From: Isoptericola jiangsuensis
Lineage (GTDB): Bacteria > Actinomycetota > Actinomycetes > Actinomycetales > Cellulomonadaceae
NCBI RefSeq assembly: GCF_002563715.1
Contig: NZ_PDJJ01000001.1
Location: 2,232,001 to 2,296,000 of the forward strand
Length of the DNA stretch: 64,000 nt
Direction: 5' to 3'
Positions 25,602 through 33,391 of this stretch are shown piece after piece; the stretch's first letter is position 1; the number at the start of each line of letters is the position of its first letter. The position numbers and the translations under genes are program-made. Under the pieces are notes generated by a model, which was not told where the DNA came from, did not search any database, and was given only the letters and a program-made list of their open reading frames with translations.

Positions 25602-26669
25602 CTACCGGGTGGAGGCGAGCCCGACCAGCCGGGCGGCCTTGAGCTCGGTCTCGTGCCACTCGGCGGCGGGGTCGGAGCCCCAGGTGATGCCCGCGCCCGT
25701 GCCGAAGCGCAGCACGCCGTCGGCCCACCAGAAGGTGCGGATGCCCACGGCGAGCTCGGCGCGGTCGCCGTCGACCCAGCCGACGGCGCCGCAGTAGGGG
25801 CCGCGCGGCGTGGGCTCGAGGTCGTCGATGATGCGCAGCGCCGACGACTTGGGCGCGCCGGAGACCGAGCCGGGCGGGAACGTCGCGGCGAGCACGCGCC
25901 GCCAGCGGTCGGGGGCGGCGGCGACCTCGGGGGCGAGCCGCCCGTGCACGCGGGAGACGAGGTGGACGAGCCCGGGGTGCTCCTCGACACCGAGGAGGTC
26001 GGTGACGGCGACGGTGCCCGGCGCGCACACCTGTTGCAGGTCGTTGCGCACGAGGTCGGTGATCATGACGTTCTCGGCCCGGTCCTTGGGCGTGAGGCCG
26101 TCGGCGGTTGGTGCCGTGCCCTTGATGGGCCCGGAGCCGAGCCGGCCCGCGTCGAGGGACAGGTAGAGCTCGGGCGAGGCGGACACGACCCAGACGGGGT
26201 CGACGCCCGTGCTCGCCGGGACGTGGACGGCGGAGGCGTGCGGGGCCGGGTTCCCCGCGGCGAGCCGCGCGGCCAGCGCGGCGGCGTCGGGCTCGACGTC
26301 CGGCGCCCCGCCGGTCAGCGGGGCGCCGAGGACGCGACAGACGTTGACCTGGTAGACGGTGCCCTCGCGCACGTGCTCGCGGACCCGTGCGACGGCGGCC
26401 TCGTAGGCGGCCCGGTCGAGGGAGCTGTGCCAGTCCTGGGGGCGCGGGCCGCGCCACGGGCCCGCGACGGGGGGACGGGCCTCGTCGACGGCGTGCGCGA
26501 AGCGCCACGCACGGGCCCGCCCCCCGCGCCCGTACGCCTCGAAGTCGACGACGACGAACCACGGTCCGGGCTCCGCGAGCCGCTCCGGGTGGACGGTGAG
26601 GTCCACGCACTCCACGACGTCGGTGGCGAGTCGGCCGCCGAAGGAGGCCCAGGAGGTCGGGGGAAGCAC
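25602..26669 (-). CDS. pabB: Aminodeoxychorismate/anthranilate synthase component I
   Basis: A 355-residue chorismate-binding enzyme. Key blocks are YQVNVCRVLGAP (about 105), SPELYLSLD (about 165), SGPIKGTAP (about 180), ENVMITDLVRNDLQQVCAPG (about 200-219), PGSVSGAPK (about 273) and YCGAVGWVDGDRAELAVGIR (about 297-316). It converts chorismate and ammonia to aminodeoxychorismate. It is shorter than TrpE and lacks part of the N-terminal domain, as in many PabB. A pabC-like gene on the same strand supports PABA rather than tryptophan synthesis. No glutaminase (pabA) is in the window. Confidence 0.88.
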   Translation of the reverse strand: MLPPTSWASFGGRLATDVVECVDLTVHPERLAEPGPWFVVVDFEAYGRGGRARAWRFAHAVDEARPPVAGPWRGPRPQDWHSSLDRAAYEAAVARVREHVREGTVYQVNVCRVLGAPLTGGAPDVEPDAAALAARLAAGNPAPHASAVHVPASTGVDPVWVVSASPELYLSLDAGRLGSGPIKGTAPTADGLTPKDRAENVMITDLVRNDLQQVCAPGTVAVTDLLGVEEHPGLVHLVSRVHGRLAPEVAAAPDRWRRVLAATFPPGSVSGAPKSSALRIIDDLEPTPRGPYCGAVGWVDGDRAELAVGIRTFWWADGVLRFGTGAGITWGSDPAAEWHETELKAARLVGLASTR

Positions 26670-26705
26670 GGCGCAACGCTATGCCAGCGGCCGGCCGCGG
26701 GGCGA

Positions 26706-26736
26706 TTGGACGGATTCGTCATCGGTCCACTAATGT
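26706..26736 (+). promoter_or_regulatory. Promoter of tRNA unit Gly-Cys-Val
   Basis: TTGGAC, 19 bases, TAATGT. The same boxes with the same spacing precede the second tRNA unit (28092-28122), although the spacer differs. The conservation supports a real promoter. Confidence 0.65.
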
Positions 26737-26783
26737 TCTGTTCGCGCCGGAACGCAGGGGGAAGCCCCGAGCAGGCCGGTCGC

Positions 26784-26856
<73 letters not shown>

Positions 26857-26915
26857 CGGAGGCCCGTTCCCCGGCCGTCTCGGAGACGAGGCCCGGCGAG
26901 CACGTCTCTCAAGGT

Positions 26916-26986
26916 GGTGGGTTGGCCGAGAGGCGAGGCAGCGGCCTGCAAAGCCGTATACACGGGTTCGAATCCCGTACCCACCT
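26916..26986 (+). tRNA. tRNA-Cys (anticodon GCA)
   Basis: A 71-base cloverleaf with acceptor GGTGGGT/ACCCACC and anticodon loop CTGCAAA (GCA). CCA is not encoded. It lies one base before tRNA-Val. Confidence 0.93.
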
Positions 26987-26987
26987 C

Positions 26988-27062
26988 GGGCGATTGGCGC
27001 AGCGGTAGCGCGCTTCCCTGACACGGAAGAGGTCACTGGTTCGATCCCAGTATCGCCCACCA
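26988..27062 (+). tRNA. tRNA-Val (anticodon GAC)
   Basis: Acceptor GGGCGAT/ATCGCCC, anticodon loop CTGACAC (GAC), T arm CTGG-TTCGATC-CCAG, with encoded CCA at 27060-27062. It differs from the tRNA-Val at 23.4 kb mainly in the anticodon arm. Confidence 0.95.
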
Positions 27063-27069
27063 GCACGTG

Positions 27070-27106
27070 AAGGTCCCTGGTCTGCGCAAGCAGGTCAGGG
27101 ACCTTT
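27070..27106 (+). terminator. Terminator of tRNA unit
   Basis: AAGGTCCCTG and CAGGGACCTT form the stem, with a second inner pairing (CTGC/GCAG), followed by TTGT. It follows tRNA-Val directly. Confidence 0.75.
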
Positions 27107-27209
27107 GTCGTTCCCGCGCACCCCTCGCCCACGCCACCTCTCCCGTCGCCCGCGCGACGACCAGGGATCGCCGCCTGTGCCGCGCTCGTGGACCCACTGG
27201 CTTCGTTCA

Positions 27210-27225
27210 ATACCCCCGGGGGTAT
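27210..27225. promoter_or_regulatory. CsoR/CstR-type operator
   Basis: Perfect 16-base palindrome ATACCCCCGGGGGTAT, 57 bases before the rhodanese start. CsoR-family repressors that sense copper or persulfide bind G/C-tract sites of this kind. It lies between a weak -35 (TTCAAT, 27206) and -10 (TAGGCT, 27230). No CsoR-like gene is in the window. Confidence 0.6.
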
Positions 27226-27282
27226 CAGGTAGGCTGCCTCGCGACGGGCGCCACGGCCCGTCCCGACGGCGAGGAGATCACG

Positions 27283-27654
27283 ATGAGCAGGACGAGGACG
27301 ACCCTGGGCACGGCGCTGGCACTGACGGGAGCCCTGGCGCTCGCGGGGTGCGCGGACACCGGGACGGCGGACACCCCCCTGGACCCCGACGCCGTCGTCA
27401 TCGACGTGCGCACGCCCGCCGAGTACGCCGAGGGCCACCTGGAGGGCGCGCTGAACATCGACGTGCAGTCCGCCGACGCCGTCGCGCGGTTCGACGAGCT
27501 CGACCCGACCGGCACCTACGTCGTGTACTGCCGCTCCGGCAACCGCGCGGAGGCCGCGCTCGACCTCCTCACCACGCAGGGCTTCGACGACGTCACCAAC
27601 GCCGGGAGCCTCCGGCAGGCCGCCACGGCGACCGGCCTCGACGTCGTGGGGTGA
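27283..27654 (+). CDS. Rhodanese-domain lipoprotein
   Basis: A 123-residue exported lipoprotein. The signal peptide ends in LALAGC (lipobox, Cys about 23). A rhodanese domain follows: VVIDVRTPAEYAEGHLEGAL (about 37-56) and the active-site loop YCRSGNRA with catalytic Cys at about 85. It would move sulfane sulfur on the outer face of the membrane. GAGGAG precedes the ATG. A CsoR/CstR-type palindrome in the promoter fits control by persulfide or copper, as known for sulfurtransferase genes in other bacteria. Confidence 0.88.
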   Translation: MSRTRTTLGTALALTGALALAGCADTGTADTPLDPDAVVIDVRTPAEYAEGHLEGALNIDVQSADAVARFDELDPTGTYVVYCRSGNRAEAALDLLTTQGFDDVTNAGSLRQAATATGLDVVG

Positions 27655-27699
27655 CCAGCCCCCCTGCGGTCGGAGGCGGCGCGGCGTAGCGTCGAGGGC

Positions 27700-28056
27700 A
27701 TGTGCCGCAACATCACCACCCTGCGAGGCCTCGAACCGCCGGCCACCGGTGAGGAGATCGAGGCCGCCGCCGCGCAGTTCGTCAAGAAGGTGACGGGCGT
27801 GGCCTACGACGCCGCCCCCGCCACACGCGAGCCCTGCGAGGCCGCCGCCGCGCAGATCGCCGCGATCGTCACCGACCTGCTCGCCGAGCTCCCCGCCCGG
27901 CGCAACCCGCCGCCGACCGTGCCGCCGCTGCGCCGGCCCGAGGTGCAGGAACGGATCGCGGCCCGCGAGGCCGCCCACCGCGCCGCGCACGAGGCCGGCC
28001 GGGAGCACGGTCACGACCACTCCCACGAGACCTACCGGAGGGCCGCCGCGTCGTGA
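27700..28056 (+). CDS. DUF2277 family protein
   Basis: A 118-residue protein. The N-terminus MCRNITTLRGLEPPAT is diagnostic for DUF2277, followed by EIEAAAAQFVKKVTG. The C-terminus is unusual: a His-rich stretch (EHGHDHSHETY) that could bind metal. Function is unknown for the family. It follows the rhodanese gene by 45 bases on the same strand and may share its promoter. Confidence 0.85.
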   Translation: MCRNITTLRGLEPPATGEEIEAAAAQFVKKVTGVAYDAAPATREPCEAAAAQIAAIVTDLLAELPARRNPPPTVPPLRRPEVQERIAAREAAHRAAHEAGREHGHDHSHETYRRAAAS

Positions 28057-28091
28057 CCGGCGGGCAGAGGCGCAGGTCACACCGGACGCGA

Positions 28092-28122
28092 TTGGACCTC
28101 CGGGCCCCGGGTCAAGTAATGT
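28092..28122 (+). promoter_or_regulatory. Promoter of tRNA unit Gly-Val
   Basis: TTGGAC, 19 bases, TAATGT. The boxes and spacing are identical to those at 26706-26736. The leader that follows (GCGCCGGAACGCAGGG) is also shared. Confidence 0.65.
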
Positions 28123-28168
28123 TCACCAGGCGCCGGAACGCAGGGCAGAAGCCCGAAGGACCGGTCGC

Positions 28169-28244
<76 letters not shown>

Positions 28245-28245
28245 C

Positions 28246-28320
28246 GGGCGATTGGCGCAGCGGTAGCGCGCTTCCCTGACACGGAAGAGGTCACTGGTTC
28301 GATCCCAGTATCGCCCACCA
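28246..28320 (+). tRNA. tRNA-Val (anticodon GAC), second copy
   Basis: Identical to the copy at 26988, with encoded CCA. It starts two bases after tRNA-Gly. Confidence 0.95.
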
Positions 28321-28325
28321 CGAGC

Positions 28326-28356
28326 AAGGCCCCGGAGGATGCCCTCCGGGGCCTTC
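28326..28356 (+). terminator. Terminator of second tRNA unit
   Basis: AAGGCCCCGGAGG and CCTCCGGGGCCTT form a 13-base stem with a 4-5 base loop, followed by CTGCTTT. Confidence 0.8.
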
Positions 28357-28415
28357 TGCTTTCCCTGCAGGCCCCTCGCACGGGCCTCGCGGCGCGGCGG
28401 GTAGGCTCCTGCCTG

Positions 28416-28703
28416 ATGACCACGACTCCCGACGGCCACCCCGCCGTGTCCGCGGCGATGCACGAGGCGAAGAACCGTGCGCGCGCCGCGCACGTCACCG
28501 TGGGCCAGGTGCGACACCTCGACGACGGCCGGGTGGAGATCGACTGCTCGTGCGGGATGGTGCTCACCAACGGCCCGCAGTGGTCGCTGGACGAGCACAT
28601 CCGCCTGCACCGGGCCGAGGCCCGCTACGTGGCGCTCAGCGAGGTGGCGCCGGCCGGGATGCCGCGCCTCATCGCCGTCGGCGCGGACCGTCTGCCGCGC
28701 TGA
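28416..28703 (+). CDS. Small conserved-type hypothetical protein with CxC pair
   Basis: A 95-residue protein that I do not recognise. It contains IDCSCGMVLTNGPQWSLDEH at about residues 42-61: a CxC followed by His residues in EHIRLH, which might bind zinc. Codon positions show strong third-base GC, supporting a real gene. Two-base-separated from nothing upstream except the tRNA terminator. The ATG at 28416 lacks a strong Shine-Dalgarno. Confidence 0.7.
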   Translation: MTTTPDGHPAVSAAMHEAKNRARAAHVTVGQVRHLDDGRVEIDCSCGMVLTNGPQWSLDEHIRLHRAEARYVALSEVAPAGMPRLIAVGADRLPR

Positions 28704-28721
28704 CGGTCTTCCCCCGCCGGC

Positions 28722-28955
28722 TCAGAGCTCGTCGGGGTCGTCCCACGAGTGGCCGCTGGAGGCTCCCTCGATGGGTCGCCGCTCGCTCTGCGACAACGAG
28801 GTCGGCGCCTTGGTCGCGTCTCCCCCGGTGCGCGGGTCCCCGTGCGGGTCTTCCGCCGACCGGCGTCGGGGCGCGATCCGCGCCTGCGAGGCGATCGACT
28901 CGTCCAGGAGCGACCGTGCCCGGGTGGGGCCGGCGTCCTTGCTGTCCGTGATCAT
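28722..28955 (-). CDS. Small hydrophilic hypothetical protein
   Basis: A 77-residue polar protein (MITDSKDAGPTRARSLLD start; HSWDDPDEL end) rich in Arg, Ser and Asp, probably disordered. I do not recognise a domain. The start could also be ATG 28964. It lies convergent with the CxC protein, 18 bases apart, and divergent from the TreZ-like gene. Support is from codon bias only. Confidence 0.5.
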   Translation of the reverse strand: MITDSKDAGPTRARSLLDESIASQARIAPRRRSAEDPHGDPRTGGDATKAPTSLSQSERRPIEGASSGHSWDDPDEL

Positions 28956-29128
28956 GGCCCACATCTACCAGGGTGCGGCGCGTCGCGCCTGTGCTTGGCA
29001 CAGTATTTTCCGGACGAACACGCCCTCGTCATGATTCCGGCACCCCGCCGGCACGCCGCGCGGGGACGACGCCGCCACGCCCCGGTCACCCGACGCGGCC
29101 CCACCGCCCGAGGGCTAGGGTGTGCCAC

Positions 29129-30781
29129 GTGACCGACGCCGATCCGGCCCACGAGGCAGGGGTCGTCGCCGGGACCCCTGCTCCGGGGCCACGCCCCCGG
29201 GACTCGTGGCCCGGACGCCGACCGATGGTCTGGGCCCCCCGCGCGCACACCGTCGAGGTCGTGCTGCCCCAACCCTCCGGACCCGCCACCCGCCTCCCCC
29301 TGCGGCTGGTGGGCGCGCACGAGCCCGGGTACTGGCGCGCGGACGCCGAGCTCCCCGTCGGCACCGACTACGCGTTCTCCGTCGACGGCCGCGCACCGGT
29401 GCCCGACCCCTGCAGCACCTCGCTGCCCGCGGGCATCCACGGCCCCAGCCGCGTCCTCGACGAGGACTTCACCTGGACCGACGACGCCTGGACCGGCGCC
29501 CACCTCTCCCGCGGCGTGCTGCTCCACCTCGACGTCACCCGCGCGACCCCCCAGGGCGACCTCGACGCCGCCGCCGCCCTGCTGCCCGAGGCCGCCGCGC
29601 TCGGCGTCGACGCCGTCGAGCTCGCCCCCGTCGCGCAGTTCGACCCCGCGCTCGGTCCGGCCGCGGGCGTCCGCCTGTTCGCCGTCCACGCACCCTACGG
29701 CGGCCCCGCCGCGCTGCAACGGTTCGTCGACACCGCCCACGGTGCCGGCCTGGCCGTGGTCCTGGACCTGCCCCACCGGTGGGCCGTCGCCGACGGGCTC
29801 GGCCTGCACGCGTTCGGCCCCTACGCCAACGGCGCGCGGATCGGTGCGCGGGCCGGGAGCCCGACCGACGCCGACACCCCGCGCGTCAACCTCGACGGCT
29901 CCGGGTCGCGCGGCCCCCGGGACTTCCTCGTCGCCGACGCCCGGCGCTGGCTCACGACGTTCCACGTCGACGGGCTGCTGCTCGACCTCGACGTCCTGGT
30001 CGACCGCTCCGCCGCCCCGTTCCTCGGCGAGCTCGCCGAGGCCGTGCAGGCGACCGGCGCGGAGACGGGACGCCACGGCGCCCTGCTCACCGACGGCCGC
30101 GGCATGAGCGACCGGCTCACCACGCTGGTGCGAGGCCTGCTGGACGGCCGGCTCTCCGACCCGTCCGGCCTGCTCAAGCAGCTCTCCGCCGACGTCGCCA
30201 ACGTCGGTGCCCCGCCCCGGGACGCCCCGGTGGGGCTGCGCCGCGCCTACCGGGCCACGCAGCGGTCCGGCCCCGTCCTGGTGGGCGAGCTGTCACGCCT
30301 GCCCGCGGCGGCGCGCGCCCTGCCCTGGGCCGTCGACACGGACCCGGACCGCGACCCGGACCCTGACGGCGACGAACGGGCCATCATGCTGGCCGTCGTC
30401 CTGCTGGCGGGCACGGCCGTGGTGCTGGACACCGAGCACGTGCCGCTCGGCTGCCCGGAACCGACGTCGCGACGCCTGCGGGCCTGGACGCGCACCCTGC
30501 TGACCCTGCGGTCCGCCGTCCTCGACGACGTCGACGTCGACGTGGAGGTCACGGCGGAGGACGACGTGGTGGTCGTGCGGCGCGGCCGCTCGGCCCTGCT
30601 GCTGACCCTCGCTCCGGGCGAGCACCGCGTGGACCTCGGCCGCCGGCTCGCGACCTCGTCGACGACGTGGCGCGTCGCGGCGGCCTGGGACCAGGAGCGG
30701 ACCGAGGTGCTGGCCGGGCGGCTGCACGTGCCCGGACGGTCCGCCGTCGTCCTGCGGGAGGACCCCACCGACGTCCTGTGA
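29129..30781 (+). CDS. TreZ-like GH13 protein, probably catalytically degenerate
   Basis: A 550-residue protein with the layout of malto-oligosyltrehalose trehalohydrolase: N-terminal CBM48-like domain (MVWAPRAHTVEVVLP), then a TIM barrel (GVDAVELAPVAQF; YGGPAALQRFVDTAHGAGLA) and a C-terminal beta domain. Typical TreZ motifs are altered: the VVYNH region reads VLDLPHRWAVAD, the GLRLDAVH nucleophile region reads VDGLLLDLDVLVD (Arg lost), and no clear GEDDRN acid/base block is seen (LLTDGRGMSDRL instead). It may be a non-catalytic sugar-binding paralogue. GTG start at 29129. No treY or treS nearby. Confidence 0.72.
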   Translation: MTDADPAHEAGVVAGTPAPGPRPRDSWPGRRPMVWAPRAHTVEVVLPQPSGPATRLPLRLVGAHEPGYWRADAELPVGTDYAFSVDGRAPVPDPCSTSLPAGIHGPSRVLDEDFTWTDDAWTGAHLSRGVLLHLDVTRATPQGDLDAAAALLPEAAALGVDAVELAPVAQFDPALGPAAGVRLFAVHAPYGGPAALQRFVDTAHGAGLAVVLDLPHRWAVADGLGLHAFGPYANGARIGARAGSPTDADTPRVNLDGSGSRGPRDFLVADARRWLTTFHVDGLLLDLDVLVDRSAAPFLGELAEAVQATGAETGRHGALLTDGRGMSDRLTTLVRGLLDGRLSDPSGLLKQLSADVANVGAPPRDAPVGLRRAYRATQRSGPVLVGELSRLPAAARALPWAVDTDPDRDPDPDGDERAIMLAVVLLAGTAVVLDTEHVPLGCPEPTSRRLRAWTRTLLTLRSAVLDDVDVDVEVTAEDDVVVVRRGRSALLLTLAPGEHRVDLGRRLATSSTTWRVAAAWDQERTEVLAGRLHVPGRSAVVLREDPTDVL

Positions 30782-31852
30782 TCAGACGTCGGCGAGCGCG
30801 CGGCCGTCCTGCGCGAGCGCACCGAGGCGCGACAGGGCGCGGTAGTACTTCTTGCGGTACCCGCCGCGCAGCATCTCGGGCGTGAACAGCGCGCGCTGGT
30901 CGGCGCCGTCGACGCCGGCCAGGAGCACCGGGACGTCCCGGTCGTAGAGGCGGTCGACCAGCACGACGAGACGCAGCGCGACCTCCTGGCGCGTCACCGG
31001 GCCGAACCCGGTGAGCCCGACCAGGCGGACGCCGTCGAGCAGGGCGCCGTACCGGCTGGGGTGGACGGTCGCGAGGTGCGCCAGCAGGTCGCCGAAGTCG
31101 TCGAGGACGGCCCCGGGGGTGCTCGCCACGACGGAACGCACGGTGGCCACCGGCAGCGGCTCGGAGTCCGTGACGACCGCGCGGTGCCGGTAGTCGTCGC
31201 CGTCGACGCGCAGCACCTCGAACCGGGCGGCGAGCGCCTGGATCTCCCGCAGGAAGTCCTCGGCGGCGAACCGTCCCTCCCCCAGCGCGTCGGGCAGGGT
31301 GTTCGACGTGGCGGCCAGCGCGACCCCGCGGTCCGCGAGCTCGCGCAGCAGTCGCGACATCAGCACGGTGTCGCCCGGGTCGTCGAGCTCGAACTCGTCG
31401 ATGCACACCAGGCGGCGGGTGGCGAGCGCCTCCACCGTCGGCAGGAACCCGAGGGCCCCCACGAGGTTCGTGTACTCCACGAACGTGCCGTAGGCGGCGC
31501 TGCCGGGACCGAGGGCCTCGTTCACGGCGTGCGTGAGGGAGGTGAGCAGGTGGGTCTTGCCGACGCCGAACCCGCCGTCCATGTACACCGCGGGCACGGA
31601 CCGGCGGCGGCCGAGCAGGGCGCGCAGGCCCGACGGGGCGGGTGCCGCGATCTCGGCGGCGACCTCCTGCAGGCGGGCGAGGGTGGCGGCCTGGCTGGGG
31701 TGGTCCGGGTTGGCCCGGTAGGTCGTGAACCGCGCGTCCGCGAAGTGCGGCGGCGGGACGAGGTCGGCGAGCAGCCGGTCGGTCGAGACGGTGGGGCGCA
31801 CCGCCACCAGCGAGGCGGTGGCGGTCGAGTCCGGGGACTGCACGGCTGTCAC
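30782..31852 (-). CDS. zapE: ZapE/AFG1-family ATPase
   Basis: A 356-residue P-loop ATPase. Walker A is DGGFGVGKTHLLTSL (about residue 92), Walker B is RLVCIDEFELDDPGD (about 147), and the sensor is LAATSNTLPDALGEG (about 180). The C-terminal PEMLRGGYRKKYYRALSRL stretch is also family-like. ZapE in Proteobacteria acts with the division ring; actinobacterial members are less studied. GTG at 31852 is used as start. It is convergent with the TreZ-like gene, with stop codons next to each other. Confidence 0.85.
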   Translation of the reverse strand: MTAVQSPDSTATASLVAVRPTVSTDRLLADLVPPPHFADARFTTYRANPDHPSQAATLARLQEVAAEIAAPAPSGLRALLGRRRSVPAVYMDGGFGVGKTHLLTSLTHAVNEALGPGSAAYGTFVEYTNLVGALGFLPTVEALATRRLVCIDEFELDDPGDTVLMSRLLRELADRGVALAATSNTLPDALGEGRFAAEDFLREIQALAARFEVLRVDGDDYRHRAVVTDSEPLPVATVRSVVASTPGAVLDDFGDLLAHLATVHPSRYGALLDGVRLVGLTGFGPVTRQEVALRLVVLVDRLYDRDVPVLLAGVDGADQRALFTPEMLRGGYRKKYYRALSRLGALAQDGRALADV

Positions 31853-31890
31853 GAGGGTCCAGCCTAAGCGCGCGGCGTAGCCTGTCGCCT

Positions 31891-32673
31891 GTGAGTTCCA
31901 CCACCTCCCCCGACCTGCCCGCGCTGCACCTCCTGCGCCCCGACGTCGCCTCCGTCCCGCCCGCCACCGGCGAGCCGCGGCTCGCGGAGCTCTACCGCCC
32001 GACGGCCGGCCGGCACCTGCGCGTCAACATGGTGTCCACGGTCGACGGCGCCGCGTGGGGCGACGACGGGGTGTCGGCGTCGATCAACGACGCGGCAGAC
32101 TGGCGCGTCTTCCGGGTGCTGCGCGCGCTCGCGGACGTCGTGCTCGTCGGGGCGGGCACGGCCCGGGCCGAGCAGTACACGCAGCTCGACCGGCCGCGCG
32201 ACCTGGGGCACCTGCACCCGGGGCCGCTCGAGCTCGCGCTGGTCACCCGCCGGGGCGAGGTGCCGGACCGGCTGCTCGACGGCGGCCGCACGCCCTGGGT
32301 CCTCACGGGCGAGGAGGGTGCCGCGGCGGCGCGCGCCGCCGTCGGCGACCGGGCGGTCGTCGTGCCCGGCGCGACGACGGCGGTGGACCTCGCCGCCGGC
32401 CTGGAGGTGCTGGCCGGGGCGGGGCTGCGGCACGTGCTCGGCGAGGGCGGCCCGCACCTGCTGGGGTCGCTGCTGGAGGCCGGCCTGGTGGACGAGCTGT
32501 GCCTCACCACCACGCCGAACGTCGCGGGGCCGGGGCCGGGCCGGGTCGTGGCGCCGGTGCGGCACGGGCACGCGCCGGCCACCCACCTGCGCGACGCGAC
32601 GCTGGGCCACCTGCTGGTCTCGGACGCCGGCACCCTGGTCGCCCGCTGGGAGCTGGCCCGCCGCGCCGGGTGA
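31891..32673 (+). CDS. Pyrimidine reductase (RibD C-terminal) family protein
   Basis: A 260-residue protein. VNMVSTVDGAAWGDDGVSAS (about residues 45-64) and FRVLRALADVVLVGAGTARA (about 75-94) are standard RibD_C motifs, and LGEGGPHLLGSLLEAGLVDE (about 180-199) gives the NADPH site. No deaminase domain is present. Similar free-standing proteins are common in actinomycetes and need not make riboflavin. Divergent from zapE, 38 bases between starts. GTG start. Confidence 0.85.
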   Translation: MSSTTSPDLPALHLLRPDVASVPPATGEPRLAELYRPTAGRHLRVNMVSTVDGAAWGDDGVSASINDAADWRVFRVLRALADVVLVGAGTARAEQYTQLDRPRDLGHLHPGPLELALVTRRGEVPDRLLDGGRTPWVLTGEEGAAAARAAVGDRAVVVPGATTAVDLAAGLEVLAGAGLRHVLGEGGPHLLGSLLEAGLVDELCLTTTPNVAGPGPGRVVAPVRHGHAPATHLRDATLGHLLVSDAGTLVARWELARRAG

Positions 32674-32712
32674 CGCCTCGCACCGGTAGGGCGGGTGCCG
32701 TAGGTTGCTGAC

Positions 32713-33204
32713 ATGTCCGACACCGCTCTCACCGTCGTCGTCCTCACGGAGGACGCCCTGACCACCGCCGACGTGCAGCACATCACGTCGCTGCACCCCG
32801 ACCAGGACGTCGCCTACCGCGTCCTCGTCCCGGCGGACACCGAGCACAACGTGATCTCCTCGGTGATGGACCACCTGGGCATGCTGGAGCTGCGCGCGGC
32901 GTGGCAGGAGCTCATCGGGCGGGAGCCGAGCCCGGAGGCCGCGACCCGGACCGCGGGCGAGCAGGTCGTCGAGTCCGTGGAGGCCCTGCGGGCCACGGGG
33001 GCGGTCGCCACCGGCGAGGTCACGCAGGACGACCCGCTGCCCACCCTCGCGGCGGCTGTCGCGGCGGGCGGCGACGAGGTCGTCGTGGTCACCTACCCGC
33101 ACGCGGTCGAGGACACGTTCCACACCGACTGGGCGTCCCGCGCCCGCGAGGAGCTGAAGGTCCCGGTGCTGCACCTGTACGCGGGCACCTCCGAGCTCGG
33201 CTGA
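32713..33204 (+). CDS. Hypothetical actinobacterial protein, USP-like fold possible
   Basis: A 163-residue soluble protein. It opens with a beta strand (LTVVVLTEDALTTADVQHI), has a helical middle (ELIGREPSPEAATRTAGEQV) and a second strand-helix half (GGDEVVVVTYPHAVEDTFH; VPVLHLYAG). This alternation looks like a Rossmann-type or universal-stress-like fold, but without an ATP-binding G-2x-G-9x-GS motif. The stop codon lies within the first copy of an 84 bp direct repeat. Confidence 0.7.
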   Translation: MSDTALTVVVLTEDALTTADVQHITSLHPDQDVAYRVLVPADTEHNVISSVMDHLGMLELRAAWQELIGREPSPEAATRTAGEQVVESVEALRATGAVATGEVTQDDPLPTLAAAVAAGGDEVVVVTYPHAVEDTFHTDWASRAREELKVPVLHLYAGTSELG

Positions 33205-33366
33205 GGCGGAGGTGCAGCGGACGGTGGGAGCGAGGCACGAGCGCCCCGCCGACCGCGGAACCGCAGCCTCGGCCGACAGAAGGCTCGGCTGAGGCGGAGG
33301 TGCAGCGGACGGTGGGAGCGAGGCACGAGCGCCCCGCCGACCGCGGAACCGCAGCCTCGGCCGACA
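33195..33366. repeat. Tandem pair of 84 bp identical repeats
   Basis: Bases 33195-33278 and 33283-33366 are the same, with period 88. Each copy starts with the last codons of the upstream gene (GCTCGGCTGAGG) and has imperfect dyad symmetry (CGGCTGAGGC near one end, GCCTCGGCCG near the other). It looks like a recent duplication of the 3' end and its terminator region. Confidence 0.9.
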
Positions 33367-33391
33367 CCGACACTGCTGAGGGGCCCGTCCC

